Origin: Chryseobacterium sp. CH25
GTDB taxonomy: Bacteria > Bacteroidota > Bacteroidia > Flavobacteriales > Weeksellaceae
NCBI RefSeq assembly: GCF_004119455.1
Contig: NZ_NRQT01000012.1
Coordinates: 62,001-126,000, forward strand
Direction: 5' to 3'
Length of the DNA: 64,000 bases
Shown: in pieces, positions 1-9,300 of the stretch
How positions within the stretch are numbered: position 1 is the stretch's first letter
How the letters are laid out: each line of letters starts with the position of its first letter
Notes under the pieces: model-generated
The model's input: the letters and a program-made list of their open reading frames with translations, nothing else
Database searches by the model: none
Told to the model about the DNA's origin: nothing
Translations under genes and position numbers: made by a program

Positions 1-438
1 TATCTTGGAGTAGCAGACAGAAACTGGCTGAAAACGTATGGAGACAGAATGACAAAAGTGAATGCCAACTTCGATAAACAAAAGAAAGAAGCTTTCGCAA
101 AGTCTGATGCCTTCAAAAAAGAAAAAGCACTGCAGCCAAAAGCAGAACAGTTTACAGGAACATATAATGATGTTTGGTTTGGTGATGTAGATATTGCTCA
201 GCAAGGAAATACTTACAGGGTTTCATGTAAAAATTCACCAAGATTAAAAGGCGAATTGCTGCCATATTCCAATAATTCATTCATCATTAAATGGGATGAC
301 AGAAGCTATGATGCGGATGCCTATATTATTTTTGATTATGATGAAACAGGAAAAGCGCAGTCTGCAAAATTAAAAGCCATTTCAGATGTTACGGATTTCA
401 GCTTCGATTTTGATGACCTGGATCTGAAGAGAAAATAA
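1..438 (+). CDS. Serine hydrolase (beta-lactamase family), C-terminal part with DUF3471
   Basis: The reading frame is open from base 1, so this is only the C-terminal end of a longer protein that begins outside the window. The last roughly 100 residues (EQFTGTYND, FGDVDIAQQG, LIKWDDRSYDADAY-like strands) resemble the DUF3471 domain that follows the serine beta-lactamase-like hydrolase domain in many Bacteroidota secreted or periplasmic hydrolases. The catalytic SxxK domain is not in the window, so the enzyme class rests on the C-terminal domain alone. A strong hairpin with a T run follows the stop. An ATG at 49 is internal and is not the real start. Confidence 0.65.
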   Translation, partial: YLGVADRNWLKTYGDRMTKVNANFDKQKKEAFAKSDAFKKEKALQPKAEQFTGTYNDVWFGDVDIAQQGNTYRVSCKNSPRLKGELLPYSNNSFIIKWDDRSYDADAYIIFDYDETGKAQSAKLKAISDVTDFSFDFDDLDLKRK

Positions 439-463
439 GAAACAAATTAGTAATAACATATAG

Positions 464-492
464 AAAGAACGGACTTGGATCCGTTCTTTTTT
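464..492 (+). terminator. Rho-independent terminator
   Basis: A perfect 10-bp stem (AAAGAACGGA / TCCGTTCTTT) with a 6-base loop is followed by a T run. It lies just downstream of the serine hydrolase stop at 438. Confidence 0.85.
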
Positions 493-651
493 ATTTTATT
501 CTCGCAGATTTAGGAGATAATGCAGATTTTCAAAATACTCATGATTCTTAAACGAATAAGATCTGCGTGAGCTATTAACCACCCCGTCAAAAAAATATTT
601 TTGCCACCCCTCTAAGGGAAGGGAATATGAGGTTTGTAAAATAAAATAAGT
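493..651. repeat. Intergenic repeat-like sequence, no gene
   Basis: No gene is visible. The segment holds a pair of words, CGCAGAT near 505 and ATCTGCG near 561, in inverted orientation. A second block near 585-620 has CACCCC.. / ..CACCCCTC words around a TTTTTG core and AGGGAAGGG. These look like the dispersed intergenic words common in Chryseobacterium and Flavobacterium genomes. Their function is unknown. Confidence 0.4.
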
Positions 652-1544
652 TTATTGGAGCAGGTTGAGGTCCTGTTCTGTACGGACAAGCTCTGAATTG
701 AGATGATGCTTTTCAAAGAACCCTTTTAATTCAAGTAACCTCTTTTTGTTGTTATAAGGAATACTGGAGTTGAGTTTTCTCTGGCAGAGTGAGCAGGCTC
801 TTGCATAATGAAAATCAGTTTCAGAAAGAGTATTGGTTCCGTTCATTACACAATTGGCATTAAGACAATGAGTGATTCCAAACATATGCCCGATTTCATG
901 AGAGCTGATCTTCATCAGTCTTAAGGTACTTTCATTAAAATTAGAATCTGTTAAATGTCCATTTGCAAATCTGTACATTGAAGTTACTCCAACGCCGTTT
1001 TCATAGGATGCCAATCCAAAAACATAGTTCCATTCAGGTATTGGGTAAAGGTCTCTTTCTGTAATTCCCATGAGCACTACGGCATCTTTTGGTTTTCTTT
1101 TGATTAAAAAACTATCCAATACATAACCTGCCCATAGCTGTTCCTGCCCATCTTTGAAAATTCTTTTTACTTTTTTAGGGAAAATACTGTTGGGCAAAGT
1201 AGGTAATATTTTCGTTTCCAGCTGAAAATATATTTTTAAATAGTCTTTTGTAAACTCAATTTCCTTTTGCTGAAGGGCATTGAAATCTCCAATAGGCTGC
1301 AGATAAATAGTGTTTTTACCAGGCTGTGGTTTTATCTTTTTTGATTTTTGAAAATCTTCAAACTGTTGAAATTTTTCATCATGATGATACCTCCAGCTTC
1401 CGGGTTTTGGAGTGGCAGATAATTTTATATCGTTGATAGCTATTGTTTCAAAATAAGTTTTCTCTTTTTTCTGACATGAAAAAAGAAGAGAAAGACGATG
1501 GCATAAAGAAAAGTCTGGAGAAGGCTATATTTTCCCTGGCTCAT
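652..1544 (-). CDS. Archaemetzincin-like zinc protease, lipoprotein, with a frameshift in the signal peptide
   Basis: The protein carries HEIGHMFGITHC followed by CVMNG and CSLCQRK, the HExxHxxGxxH zinc site plus the cysteine pattern of the archaemetzincin family. It is predicted to be a metalloprotease. The long open frame starts at 1197, but the same frame is open far upstream (TIAINDIKLSATPKPG...) to a cysteine that looks like a lipobox residue. A hydrophobic signal (FLYAIVFLFFF) and an ATG at 1544 lie in the next frame. Adding one T to the six-T run (plus-strand A run at 1479-1484) joins them into a 297-residue lipoprotein with C24 as the lipid anchor. The start overlaps the end of sixA, so the two are likely co-transcribed. 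The family assignment is firm and the full-length reconstruction is inferred. Confidence 0.75.
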
Positions 1545-2001
1545 AAAAGAACAGAAGTTTCTTTCTGGCACCGTCAAATTCGGACCAGGAATCACAGTCT
1601 ACTTCAAAACCGGCTACTCCACAGGTTGGAAAATGGAAAATATCTTCCGAAATGGAATTGGCAAAATTGGAGATTCCATTGTTATGGGAGAAAAGGGCAA
1701 CCGTACTCAGGTTGTCATCCAGATCATAAATTACAGATTCAAAATTTCTTTCCGAAGGATTGTATAATTTTTCATTTGTAGTGCAATCCAGCTGATAAGC
1801 CTGATTAAAAATTTTACACGTATTTAAAGCACGCACTGCAGGGCTTGATACAAAATAATCAATAGAAATATTATTGTTTTTAAGGAATCTGGACATGTTC
1901 ATAGCATCTTCCAAACCTTTGTCTGCCAAAGGTCTGTCAAAATCATCCGTTTCTTCCGGCCAGTCGCTTTTCGCATGTCTTACGAGGATGAGTCTCTTCA
2001 T
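1525..2001 (-). CDS. sixA: Phosphohistidine phosphatase SixA-type histidine phosphatase
   Basis: This is a 158-residue protein with the histidine phosphatase signature LVRHAKSDW at the N-terminus (RHA at 8-10, H9 being the phospho-accepting histidine) and a second catalytic histidine in ALFSHNNG. Size and motif fit the SixA branch, which removes phosphate from histidine phosphotransfer domains; other small substrates are possible. The ATG at 2001 is chosen because the RHA motif sits directly after it. An upstream in-frame ATG at 2124 would add 41 residues with no domain match and would run into the ruvX promoter and start. It is divergent from ruvX. The metalloprotease gene starts inside its 3' end. 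Confidence 0.85.
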   Translation of the reverse strand: MKRLILVRHAKSDWPEETDDFDRPLADKGLEDAMNMSRFLKNNNISIDYFVSSPAVRALNTCKIFNQAYQLDCTTNEKLYNPSERNFESVIYDLDDNLSTVALFSHNNGISNFANSISEDIFHFPTCGVAGFEVDCDSWSEFDGARKKLLFFYEPGKI

Positions 2002-2100
2002 ATAGTCTGTTTTTTGGAAGATTAAAATTATAAAAAAATATGGAATAAAACATGATTTATAGAAAAAAACTGCGTAATGAATAAAATCAGTAAATTTTAC

Positions 2101-2108
2101 TAAATTTG
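2101..2108 (+). promoter_or_regulatory. Bacteroidota -7 promoter element (TAAATTTG) for ruvX
   Basis: TAAATTTG matches the TAnnTTTG -7 consensus of Bacteroidota sigma-A. Its last base is only 8 nt before the ruvX ATG, so the transcript would have a very short leader or none. Confidence 0.5.
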
Positions 2109-2115
2109 CAGACTT

Positions 2116-2532
2116 ATGGGACAAATCCTTGCAATAGACTACGGAAAAGCCCGTTGTGGCATCGCTGTAACGGACGATATGCAGATTATAGCCAGTGGGC
2201 TGGATACTGTGGAGAACCGTGTTTTAATGGAATTTTTGAAAAAATATTTCAATGAAAATAAGGTGGATGAAGTAGTAATTGGACTTCCCATAGATTTGAA
2301 AGGAAATATTTCTGAGGTGGAAACCGATATTTTAAAGTTCATTGAAGAATTTAAAAAAGAATTTTCGGATATTGCAGTCCATCGTTTTGATGAAAGGTTT
2401 ACTTCCAAAATGGCTTCATTCTTTATTTCCCAAAGCGGAAAAAACAAGAAGAAAAGACAAGAAAAAGGATTAATAGATAAAGTAAGTGCAACCATCATAT
2501 TGCAGAATTTTTTAGAACAAAGATTAAGATGA
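2116..2532 (+). CDS. ruvX: Putative Holliday junction resolvase RuvX/YqgF
   Basis: The 138-residue protein begins LAIDYGKARCGIAVTD, the RNase H-fold signature of YqgF/RuvX, and has VVIGLPIDLKG and VHRFDERFTS in the expected positions. Length is normal for the family. Members process branched DNA or act in pre-16S rRNA 5'-end maturation; the latter is the better-supported role in E. coli. The stop overlaps the def start by 4 bases, giving a coupled ruvX-def pair. Confidence 0.93.
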   Translation: MGQILAIDYGKARCGIAVTDDMQIIASGLDTVENRVLMEFLKKYFNENKVDEVVIGLPIDLKGNISEVETDILKFIEEFKKEFSDIAVHRFDERFTSKMASFFISQSGKNKKKRQEKGLIDKVSATIILQNFLEQRLR

Positions 2533-3101
2533 TATTACCGATAAGAGCTTTTGGGGATCCTGTTTTGAGAAAAGTAGGAAAAGATATAGAAAAAGATTAC
2601 CCCGGATTACAGGAACTGATAGATAATATGTTCGAAACGATGTACAGCGCAAACGGAATTGGTCTTGCAGCGCCTCAGATCGGTTTGGATATCCGTCTGT
2701 TTGTAATAGATGTAACTCCTCTTGCGGAAGATGAGGATTATGAGGATATTAAGGATGAGTTGGCAGAATTCAAAAAAGTGTTCATCAATGCTAGAATCCT
2801 TGAAGAATCAGGGGAAGAATGGAAGTTCAATGAAGGTTGTCTTTCTATTCCGGATGTAAGAGAAGACGTGAAAAGAAAGGGCACAATCGTTATTGAATAT
2901 TATGACGAAAATTTTGTGAAACATACAGAAACTTTTTCCGATATTAGAGCCCGCGTAATTCAGCATGAATATGACCACATTGAAGGGATTCTGTTTACCG
3001 ATCACCTAAGCGCTTTGAAGAAGAAGCTGGTAAAAGGAAAACTGTCAAAAATCTCTCAGGGGGACGTAAGCATCGGTTACAAAATGAGATTTCCTAAATA
3101 A
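2529..3101 (+). CDS. def: Peptide deformylase
   Basis: All three deformylase motifs are visible: GIGLAAPQIG, EGCLSIP and QHEYDHIEG, whose cysteine and two histidines bind the metal. At 190 residues it is a normal-length Def that removes the formyl group from nascent N-terminal methionine at the ribosome exit. It has an acidic insert (AEDEDYEDIKDE) between motifs 1 and 2. The start overlaps the ruvX stop, so translation is probably coupled. Confidence 0.96.
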   Translation: MILPIRAFGDPVLRKVGKDIEKDYPGLQELIDNMFETMYSANGIGLAAPQIGLDIRLFVIDVTPLAEDEDYEDIKDELAEFKKVFINARILEESGEEWKFNEGCLSIPDVREDVKRKGTIVIEYYDENFVKHTETFSDIRARVIQHEYDHIEGILFTDHLSALKKKLVKGKLSKISQGDVSIGYKMRFPK

Positions 3102-3177
3102 TTTAAACAAGGATTAAAAGAAATAATAAAAAGCAAAAAGCTTAACGCTGATTGCAGAATTTACAAAAAATAAAATT

Positions 3178-3735
3178 ATGCTGTTAGAAAAAATAATTTC
3201 AATTTCTGGAAAACCAGGACTTTACAAACTAGTTTCTCAATTAAGAAACGGATTCATCATTGAAGATGTTACCAACAAGAAGAAAGTAAGCATTGGAAAC
3301 TCAAGCCAGGTAAGCTTATTAGATAATATCGCAATGTTTACATTTGAAAAAGAAGTTCCATTGTTCGAAGTTTTTGAAAATATTGCAAAAAACAACGATT
3401 ACAAAGAAACGATCTCTCACAAATCTTCAGATGCAGAGTTAAAAGACTTTATGTTAGCTTCTCTTCCTAACTACGATACTGAGAGAGTATATTCTTCTGA
3501 TATCAAGAAATTGGCTCAGTGGTACAACACTCTTCAGAAAGCAGGATACATCACTCCTGAAAGCTTCGTAAAAGCAGAACCTGAAACTTTAGAGGGAGAA
3601 CCTGCAGGAGAAGTAAGCTTAGATGTTGATGCTAAAAAAGCAGCTCCAAAAGCAGAAAAGCCGGCAGCTCCAAAAGTAAAAGCGACTTCAGCAGCAAAAT
3701 CAGCTCCTAAAAGTACGCACAGAAAGCAAGGATAA
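3178..3735 (+). CDS. DUF5606 domain protein
   Basis: This 185-residue cytoplasmic protein starts LLEKIISISGKPGLYKLVSQ, the start of the Bacteroidota-specific DUF5606 family as I recall it. Residues up to about 135 are conserved-looking. The tail is a lysine/alanine/proline-rich low-complexity stretch (KAAPKAEKPAAPKVK) likely to be disordered and basic. Function is unknown. It stands alone, with a terminator after it, downstream of def. Confidence 0.75.
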   Translation: MLLEKIISISGKPGLYKLVSQLRNGFIIEDVTNKKKVSIGNSSQVSLLDNIAMFTFEKEVPLFEVFENIAKNNDYKETISHKSSDAELKDFMLASLPNYDTERVYSSDIKKLAQWYNTLQKAGYITPESFVKAEPETLEGEPAGEVSLDVDAKKAAPKAEKPAAPKVKATSAAKSAPKSTHRKQG

Positions 3736-3757
3736 TTCATTTTTGAATTTACCATAT

Positions 3758-3788
3758 AAAACCTCGTCAGAAATGATGAGGTTTTTTG
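3758..3788 (+). terminator. Rho-independent terminator
   Basis: The stem AAACCTCGTCA / TGATGAGGTTT (one G-T pair) has a GAAA tetraloop and a T6 tail. It ends the DUF5606 transcript. Confidence 0.85.
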
Positions 3789-3799
3789 TTTGTATGAAT

Positions 3800-4013
3800 T
3801 GAAAAATATTGTTGCTGTCATGCTGAGTGACACGAAGAATCTAGAAAATGGATATAGCTAAAACCTGTTAGGTTTAAACATTCAGCCTATCACGTTATTC
3901 CACACCCCGTACCCCGAATCCCGCACCTCGTATCTCATAACTTTCAGCCCCAACGTTTGTCATCGTGTCCGAATAACCCTTACATTTGTATAATATTGAA
4001 TTTCCAATTACTT
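3800..4013. repeat. Intergenic dispersed-repeat words upstream of mazG
   Basis: The gap holds TGTCATGCTGAGTGACACG (near 3818), which resembles a dispersed flavobacterial intergenic word, and near 3900-3945 an iterated CCCCGTACCCCGAATCCCG / CACCTCGTATCTC block. It contains no coding frame. It also holds the mazG promoter region. Confidence 0.4.
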
Positions 4014-4781
4014 ATGAATACAAAACAGGAAAAATTAGAGGCTTTCGGAAGATTACTGGATATAATGGATGATTTGCGTGAGAAATGCCCATGGGATCAG
4101 AAGCAGACCTTACAGTCTCTTCGCCATCTTACCCTGGAAGAAACGTATGAACTTTCCGATGCCATTTTGCAGGAAGATTTGCAGGAGATTAAAAAAGAGC
4201 TGGGAGATGTACTGCTTCATCTGGTTTTTTATTCTAAAATAGGTTCTGAAAAAGGAAGTTTTGATATTGCAGATGTCATCAACTCTCTAAATGAAAAACT
4301 GATTTTCCGTCACCCTCATATCTACGGAGATACTGAAGTGAAAGATGAGGAAGAGGTAAAACAGAACTGGGAAAAATTAAAACTGAAAGAAGGAAACAAA
4401 TCTATCTTGGGTGGAGTTCCCAAAAGCCTTCCAAGCTTAGTAAAAGCTTATAGAATTCAGGATAAGGTAAAAGGGATCGGTTTTGAGTTTCATGATGCAG
4501 AAGATGCCTGGAAAAAGGTGGATGAAGAAATTCAGGAGTTTCATGCAGAGACTGATTTGGATAAAAAGGAACAGGAATTGGGAGATGTATTCTTCTCACT
4601 GATTAATTATGCAAGAATTTCAGGAATCAATCCGGATTCTGCACTGGAGAGAACCAATCTGAAATTTATTTCAAGATTTCAGAAGATGGAAGGCCTTGCA
4701 GAAGATCAGGACTTAAAGCTTGCCGATATGTCTCTTGAAGAAATGGATGTTCTTTGGGAAAAGGCCAAACAATTATCATAA
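4014..4781 (+). CDS. mazG: Nucleoside triphosphate pyrophosphohydrolase MazG
   Basis: This 255-residue protein has two tandem MazG all-alpha domains. The first has LREKCPWDQKQT and LEETYELSDAI, with the EExxE plus distal E/D (KELGDVLLHLVF) metal-binding pattern. The second, weaker half contains EIQEFHAE and KEQELGDVFFSL. It hydrolyses NTPs, including aberrant ones, to NMP and pyrophosphate. The ATG at 4014 is preferred over an upstream ATG at 3957 because the family starts just before the CPWD motif. Confidence 0.93.
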   Translation: MNTKQEKLEAFGRLLDIMDDLREKCPWDQKQTLQSLRHLTLEETYELSDAILQEDLQEIKKELGDVLLHLVFYSKIGSEKGSFDIADVINSLNEKLIFRHPHIYGDTEVKDEEEVKQNWEKLKLKEGNKSILGGVPKSLPSLVKAYRIQDKVKGIGFEFHDAEDAWKKVDEEIQEFHAETDLDKKEQELGDVFFSLINYARISGINPDSALERTNLKFISRFQKMEGLAEDQDLKLADMSLEEMDVLWEKAKQLS

Positions 4782-4836
4782 CATCTGGATTGGAACAATT
4801 AATGCTACTAATATTCAGTTAAAAAAAATAAAAAAT

Positions 4837-5715
4837 ATGCTACGCTTTCTTATAATTCCTGCTATGCTTTTATTAAGTTGTAATCCAAAAGCTCAGAATT
4901 CACCTGTTCAGGGTGATGATCTGAAACCACAGTTTTCTTTACCTAAAAAACTAAAGGAGGTTTCCGGGATTACACTGTCAAAAGATAAAAAGACAATCTG
5001 GGTCATAGAAGACAGAGGGAATAAAAATGCAGTGTATGGCCTTAATACGAGTGGGCAGATGATGGCTAAAGTTCCGGTTGAAAATGCTGAAAATACAGAC
5101 TGGGAAGACATTATATCTGATGCTCAGGGAAATATTTATATCGGAGATTTCGGGAATAATGATAATAACCGACAGGATCTGGCTATTTTAAAAACCGATC
5201 TGAAAGATATCACCCAAACCACTACAAAAGTAGTTCAGACTACTAAGTTTCATTATGAAGGGCAGACGGAATTTCCACCAAAAAAATCTAATCTTTTATA
5301 TGATTGTGAAGGATTTGTAGAAATGGATGGTAACTTCTATCTTTTCACAAAGAACAGAAGCAAAGGATTTGATGGTACTTTCCTTGTCTTTAAAGTTCCT
5401 AATAAGGAAGGAGACTTTGAAGCTAAATTGATTGGTAAACTAAAACTGCAAGGTGGATATAATGATGCAGCGATTACTTCGGCAACCATCAACAGCACAA
5501 AAGATAAGATTGTACTACTGACTCATAAAAACGTACATGTTCTTACCGGATTTACTGCTGATGATTTCAGTGCAGCCAGGATTAATAAAATTCCTTTAAA
5601 CCATAACTCTCAGAAAGAAGCCATTGTTTTCCTTAATGACCAGACTTTAGTGATTGCAGATGAAAAAGGAAAAGACGAAGGGGGAAATGTATATCAGTTT
5701 TCTCTTAAGCCATAA
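4837..5715 (+). CDS. Predicted beta-propeller lipoprotein
   Basis: The ATG at 4837 gives a lipoprotein signal (MLRFLIIPAMLLLSC, lipobox C15) on a 292-residue protein. The mature part has repeated strand patterns with EVSGITLSKDKKTIWVIEDRG, NTDWEDIISD and IYIGDFGNNDNNRQ, like the phytase-like or SdiA-regulated beta-propeller families, which bind calcium or organic phosphate. No catalytic site can be assigned from sequence alone. It follows mazG by 55 bp on the same strand. Confidence 0.6.
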   Translation: MLRFLIIPAMLLLSCNPKAQNSPVQGDDLKPQFSLPKKLKEVSGITLSKDKKTIWVIEDRGNKNAVYGLNTSGQMMAKVPVENAENTDWEDIISDAQGNIYIGDFGNNDNNRQDLAILKTDLKDITQTTTKVVQTTKFHYEGQTEFPPKKSNLLYDCEGFVEMDGNFYLFTKNRSKGFDGTFLVFKVPNKEGDFEAKLIGKLKLQGGYNDAAITSATINSTKDKIVLLTHKNVHVLTGFTADDFSAARINKIPLNHNSQKEAIVFLNDQTLVIADEKGKDEGGNVYQFSLKP

Positions 5716-5738
5716 ATTTTCAAAATAGAATATAAACT

Positions 5739-5770
5739 AAAAATCATGGAACACTCCACGGGATTTTTAT
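5739..5770. terminator. Probable bidirectional terminator
   Basis: AAATC..GGA / TCC..GATTT forms an imperfect hairpin flanked by A and T runs. It lies between two convergent genes. Confidence 0.5.
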
Positions 5771-5784
5771 ATTTAGTTTAATCC

Positions 5785-6243
5785 TTATTGTTGCTTTCTT
5801 TGAAATTCATCATACAGCGATTTTAATTCTTTGGGCGGGTTACCGGAATCAAAACTTGCAGAAGTGTAAGTAGTACCATTACTTGTGATGATAAGATTGG
5901 AAATCATAGCCTGATCAGAATTTCGTCCTGTAGTAGGAGCTTCAAGGGTTGAAATTTTAGATAAATCAATAGCTGCAGCCTGCTTTGAGATACGCTCCCA
6001 ATCAGAAGAAGACATAGGCGTCTGCTTTTCCTCACCATTAAAAGAAGAGAATTTAGACTTAGGAGTGAGGGTAATTATAGTATGAAAACCCCTGGTTTGC
6101 TCCGTCAATTCTATTTTTTCAATTTTTGTCTGTTGAGTATTTACGGTTGAGTTTTTTTCGATGTTTCCATTTTTGCTTTGGTTTTGGCAATGAATACTTG
6201 ATAAAACCAAAATGATATTAAGTGAAGTGATGAGTGCTTTCAT
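5785..6243 (-). CDS. Small lipoprotein of unknown function
   Basis: The 152-residue product has a signal peptide ending in SSIHC (C19), so it is a probable lipoprotein. A low-complexity N/S/K/T linker follows, and then a compact beta-rich domain (TRGFHTIITLTPKSKFSSF, NLIITSNGTTYTSASFDSG). I recognise no family. It lies downstream of the phosphatase-barrel gene on the same strand, but a terminator separates them. Confidence 0.55.
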   Translation of the reverse strand: MKALITSLNIILVLSSIHCQNQSKNGNIEKNSTVNTQQTKIEKIELTEQTRGFHTIITLTPKSKFSSFNGEEKQTPMSSSDWERISKQAAAIDLSKISTLEAPTTGRNSDQAMISNLIITSNGTTYTSASFDSGNPPKELKSLYDEFQRKQQ

Positions 6244-6321
6244 TGTGTGCTTTTTATGATTCTTTATTAGCTAAAATATAAAAACGTAGTGAATGTAAAA
6301 CTATTATGTCTGTTAAAAAAT

Positions 6322-6349
6322 AAAAGCTCAGGAAATCCCGAGCTTTTTA
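6322..6349 (-). terminator. Rho-independent terminator
   Basis: AAAAGCTC / GAGCTTTT forms a stem with A and T runs on either side. It lies just after the minus-strand stop at 6367. Confidence 0.75.
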
Positions 6350-6366
6350 TTGATCAATATTTTTAT

Positions 6367-9300
6367 TTAAAATTTCATACCTACTCCGGCTGAGATACGT
6401 CCACCGTCTGCACCATAGAAATAATTCAGTCTGGCTGACATCATTTCCACAACGCTTAGCCAAATTCCGGCACCTACAGACTGATGCCATTTTCTGGAGT
6501 ATTCACCATCGTTCCACACACGGCCAATATCATAACCTACAAGGATTCCCAGATTGGCAGGAATAATATTGTTTCTGATTCTTCCAAAATCCCAACGGAT
6601 CTCAGAATTATTAGTGAAATAAGATCTTCCTGAGAATCTTTCATTTCTGAAGGCTCTCATTCCATTATTTCCACCGATAGTTGCAGCTTGATAAAATTCA
6701 AAATTATCATTGTTGATCCACATCGCATTGCTGGCATTGGCAAATACAAAAACTCCTTTTTTATCAATTCTGTGATCAATCGCAAATCTTCCTTTTACTG
6801 TAAGGAAGTTTTTGTTGAAATTGGAGAACGTAGCTTTCCAGTCGGCGTTCAGCATCAGTTCCATTCCTAAGGTAGGAAAAGCAGGATTATCTGCATTTTT
6901 ATAGCTGAATGTATAATTCGCTCCTAAGAACTGTTGGCTGTCAAAAACTTCCGGTCTTACATCTGGAGAAGTGTTGATGAAACGGCCGTCTTTTCTCTGT
7001 ACTTTATTATCTTCAAAATTAAGCTGGATCTGATGATTGAAATTCATCCAGCCTTTCTTGGAAATGGAAGGAGCAACATTAAACTTAGAAATTCTAGCTC
7101 TGTTGTATTCTCTTTCCGTATTTTCTTTGTCGTATGGGCTGTCATTTGAAAGTCCAAAGAAGTTCTGAGAAAATCTTGGAGTGGTATAAGCTGCATCAAT
7201 ATTAAAATCCCACCCTGAGATCGCTTTCTTGAAAATCCCTTTATAAATAAGGCTGAATCCTGCAGTAGCAGTATAAAAATTAGCTTTTAAGCTATGTCTT
7301 TGAGTAAAAGGATCACGGATGAAGTTATTTACCGTATAATTAGCTAAAACTCCTACAATAACCCCGTCATCCGGGTTATAATCCAAATTAGGATATCCTG
7401 CGAATGCATTATACTTCGGATGCTTGTAATTGTAGGTGTTTATTTCATAATCATCTGCAATATTTTTGGTTGCATTTCCTGCGTTGTAGTAGGTGTTTTT
7501 CTGAGAAGCAAAGTCGTAGATTTTTACTTTTCTTCCGTCTGCTACTTTATAAACATCATGGTTATAGCCACCAATCAATCTGATATTCATTTTAGGACGC
7601 CCGGTTCCCACCACTTCATAAACATCATCATCTTCAAGTCCGTAAATCCAAAGCTCTTTTGTTTTTGAATCATGATAGGTCTTTTCAAAAACCAGTTCGT
7701 TTTTATCTTTGTTTTTACCTAATTTATATTGTTGTACAAGAACGGAATGTCCGTTTTTGGTAATCACAAACTTATCAGGCTCCACCGTTCCTGCCAAAGG
7801 AACTTTTTCCTGCAGATCATTATAATAATCGGATGCGTATTTCTGCAGTTTTGTCTTTCTTATTTTTAGTTTTCTCTGAATATCTGCTACCGTGCTATCC
7901 TGAACTTCTTTAGGTAAATTATGGAATGCATCATCAATATCTGCATCAGTTAAATGTTCCTGAATATATTTTGCCTGTGCTTCCCATTCTTCCGAGGTAG
8001 AAGCTTTTAAAAAGACAAGATCCATGGGATAAGGTTCCATAGCCAGCCATTTTACACTGCTGATATCTTCGGTAAAGGTTTTCATGTGTCGGATGGCCGG
8101 AACATTCATAATAAGTCTGAATGCAGCCCCGTCATATTTACTGAATGCCTGATCTCTGTCTTTAGGAATTGGTTTATAGATGATTTTACCGTCCTTTTCA
8201 TATTCTGCCCATTTCCACTGATCCGAATGTCTGTCCCAGTCACCAATCAGCATATCAAATAATCTTGCTCTGATGTAAGATTCCCGGTCTACGGAATATT
8301 TGTAGTTTTTGGTCAGATTTTTCAGAACATCGTCAGTAGAAAGAATATCTTTTGCATTATCCAGGTAAGCCAATGTTTTTGGATCTGAAGAATAACGTTC
8401 TTCAATCATATACATTTCATCACCATAGTTTTGATTATACTTGCCTAAAGCCTGCTGTTTAGGAATATAATACAACTTCGGATTACTGTGGAAGATATTC
8501 AGTTTTGCTGACATATTTCCAATGGTAAACGGTGTAAACGGATGGTTGGTTGTATAAAAATCCAGCAGGAATTTCTCTGGGAAGGTATTGTTTAATTCTT
8601 CTGCCAGAGTGCTTTTGGTGAAAGCCATATTATTTAGGAATCGTACGGCACTTTTTTTCACTCCACGCATCACAAATTCCTGTCCGTCATTAGCTTTTAA
8701 TCTTAAACTGTTAGACTGGTTTCCACCTCCTTCTCTGAACGGGATATATCCACCATCCAGCTCTGAAAGATTGGCGGTAGGCGCTTCAATAGGAATTCCA
8801 TAATATCTTCTGTAGTGTTCTCCCCACAGCCACCGGTAAACACCACCTTTTTGGGTAAGCTGAACCGGGTAGATGCTGGAAGAGACTGTAGCCGGGAATG
8901 TATTCGGGAAGTTATTCACAAATTCATCCGGCTTAGAGATCACAGAGATTTGTGATAATTTCTGAAGCTTTGCATCTTTGGTGGAAAAGAACTCCACATC
9001 TGTGCTCTGGTCTTTTCTGATATTAAGGACTGCAAAACCATTTCCGCCATAGGAAAAGTCTGTTTTTTCAGCAATGGTAGAAGGATCTGTTTTAGAACCT
9101 GCACCACTGATGATCTGGCGCATATTTCCTTCTTCATGATACTGTAAATTATGGTCATGTCCGGAAACGAAAATAACATTATCATTATCCTGTACAATAC
9201 TTTTCAGTCTGTTGGCAAGCTCTGCATAATGCTGATTATTTATATCTGCCGGACTGATTCCTGAAGAACTTCTGAGAATGTTGATAAGACTGGCTACTCC

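Noticed and set aside
1443-1781. Open frame on the plus strand
   Set aside because: It is antisense to sixA and to the N-terminal end of the metalloprotease and has no domain or codon support.
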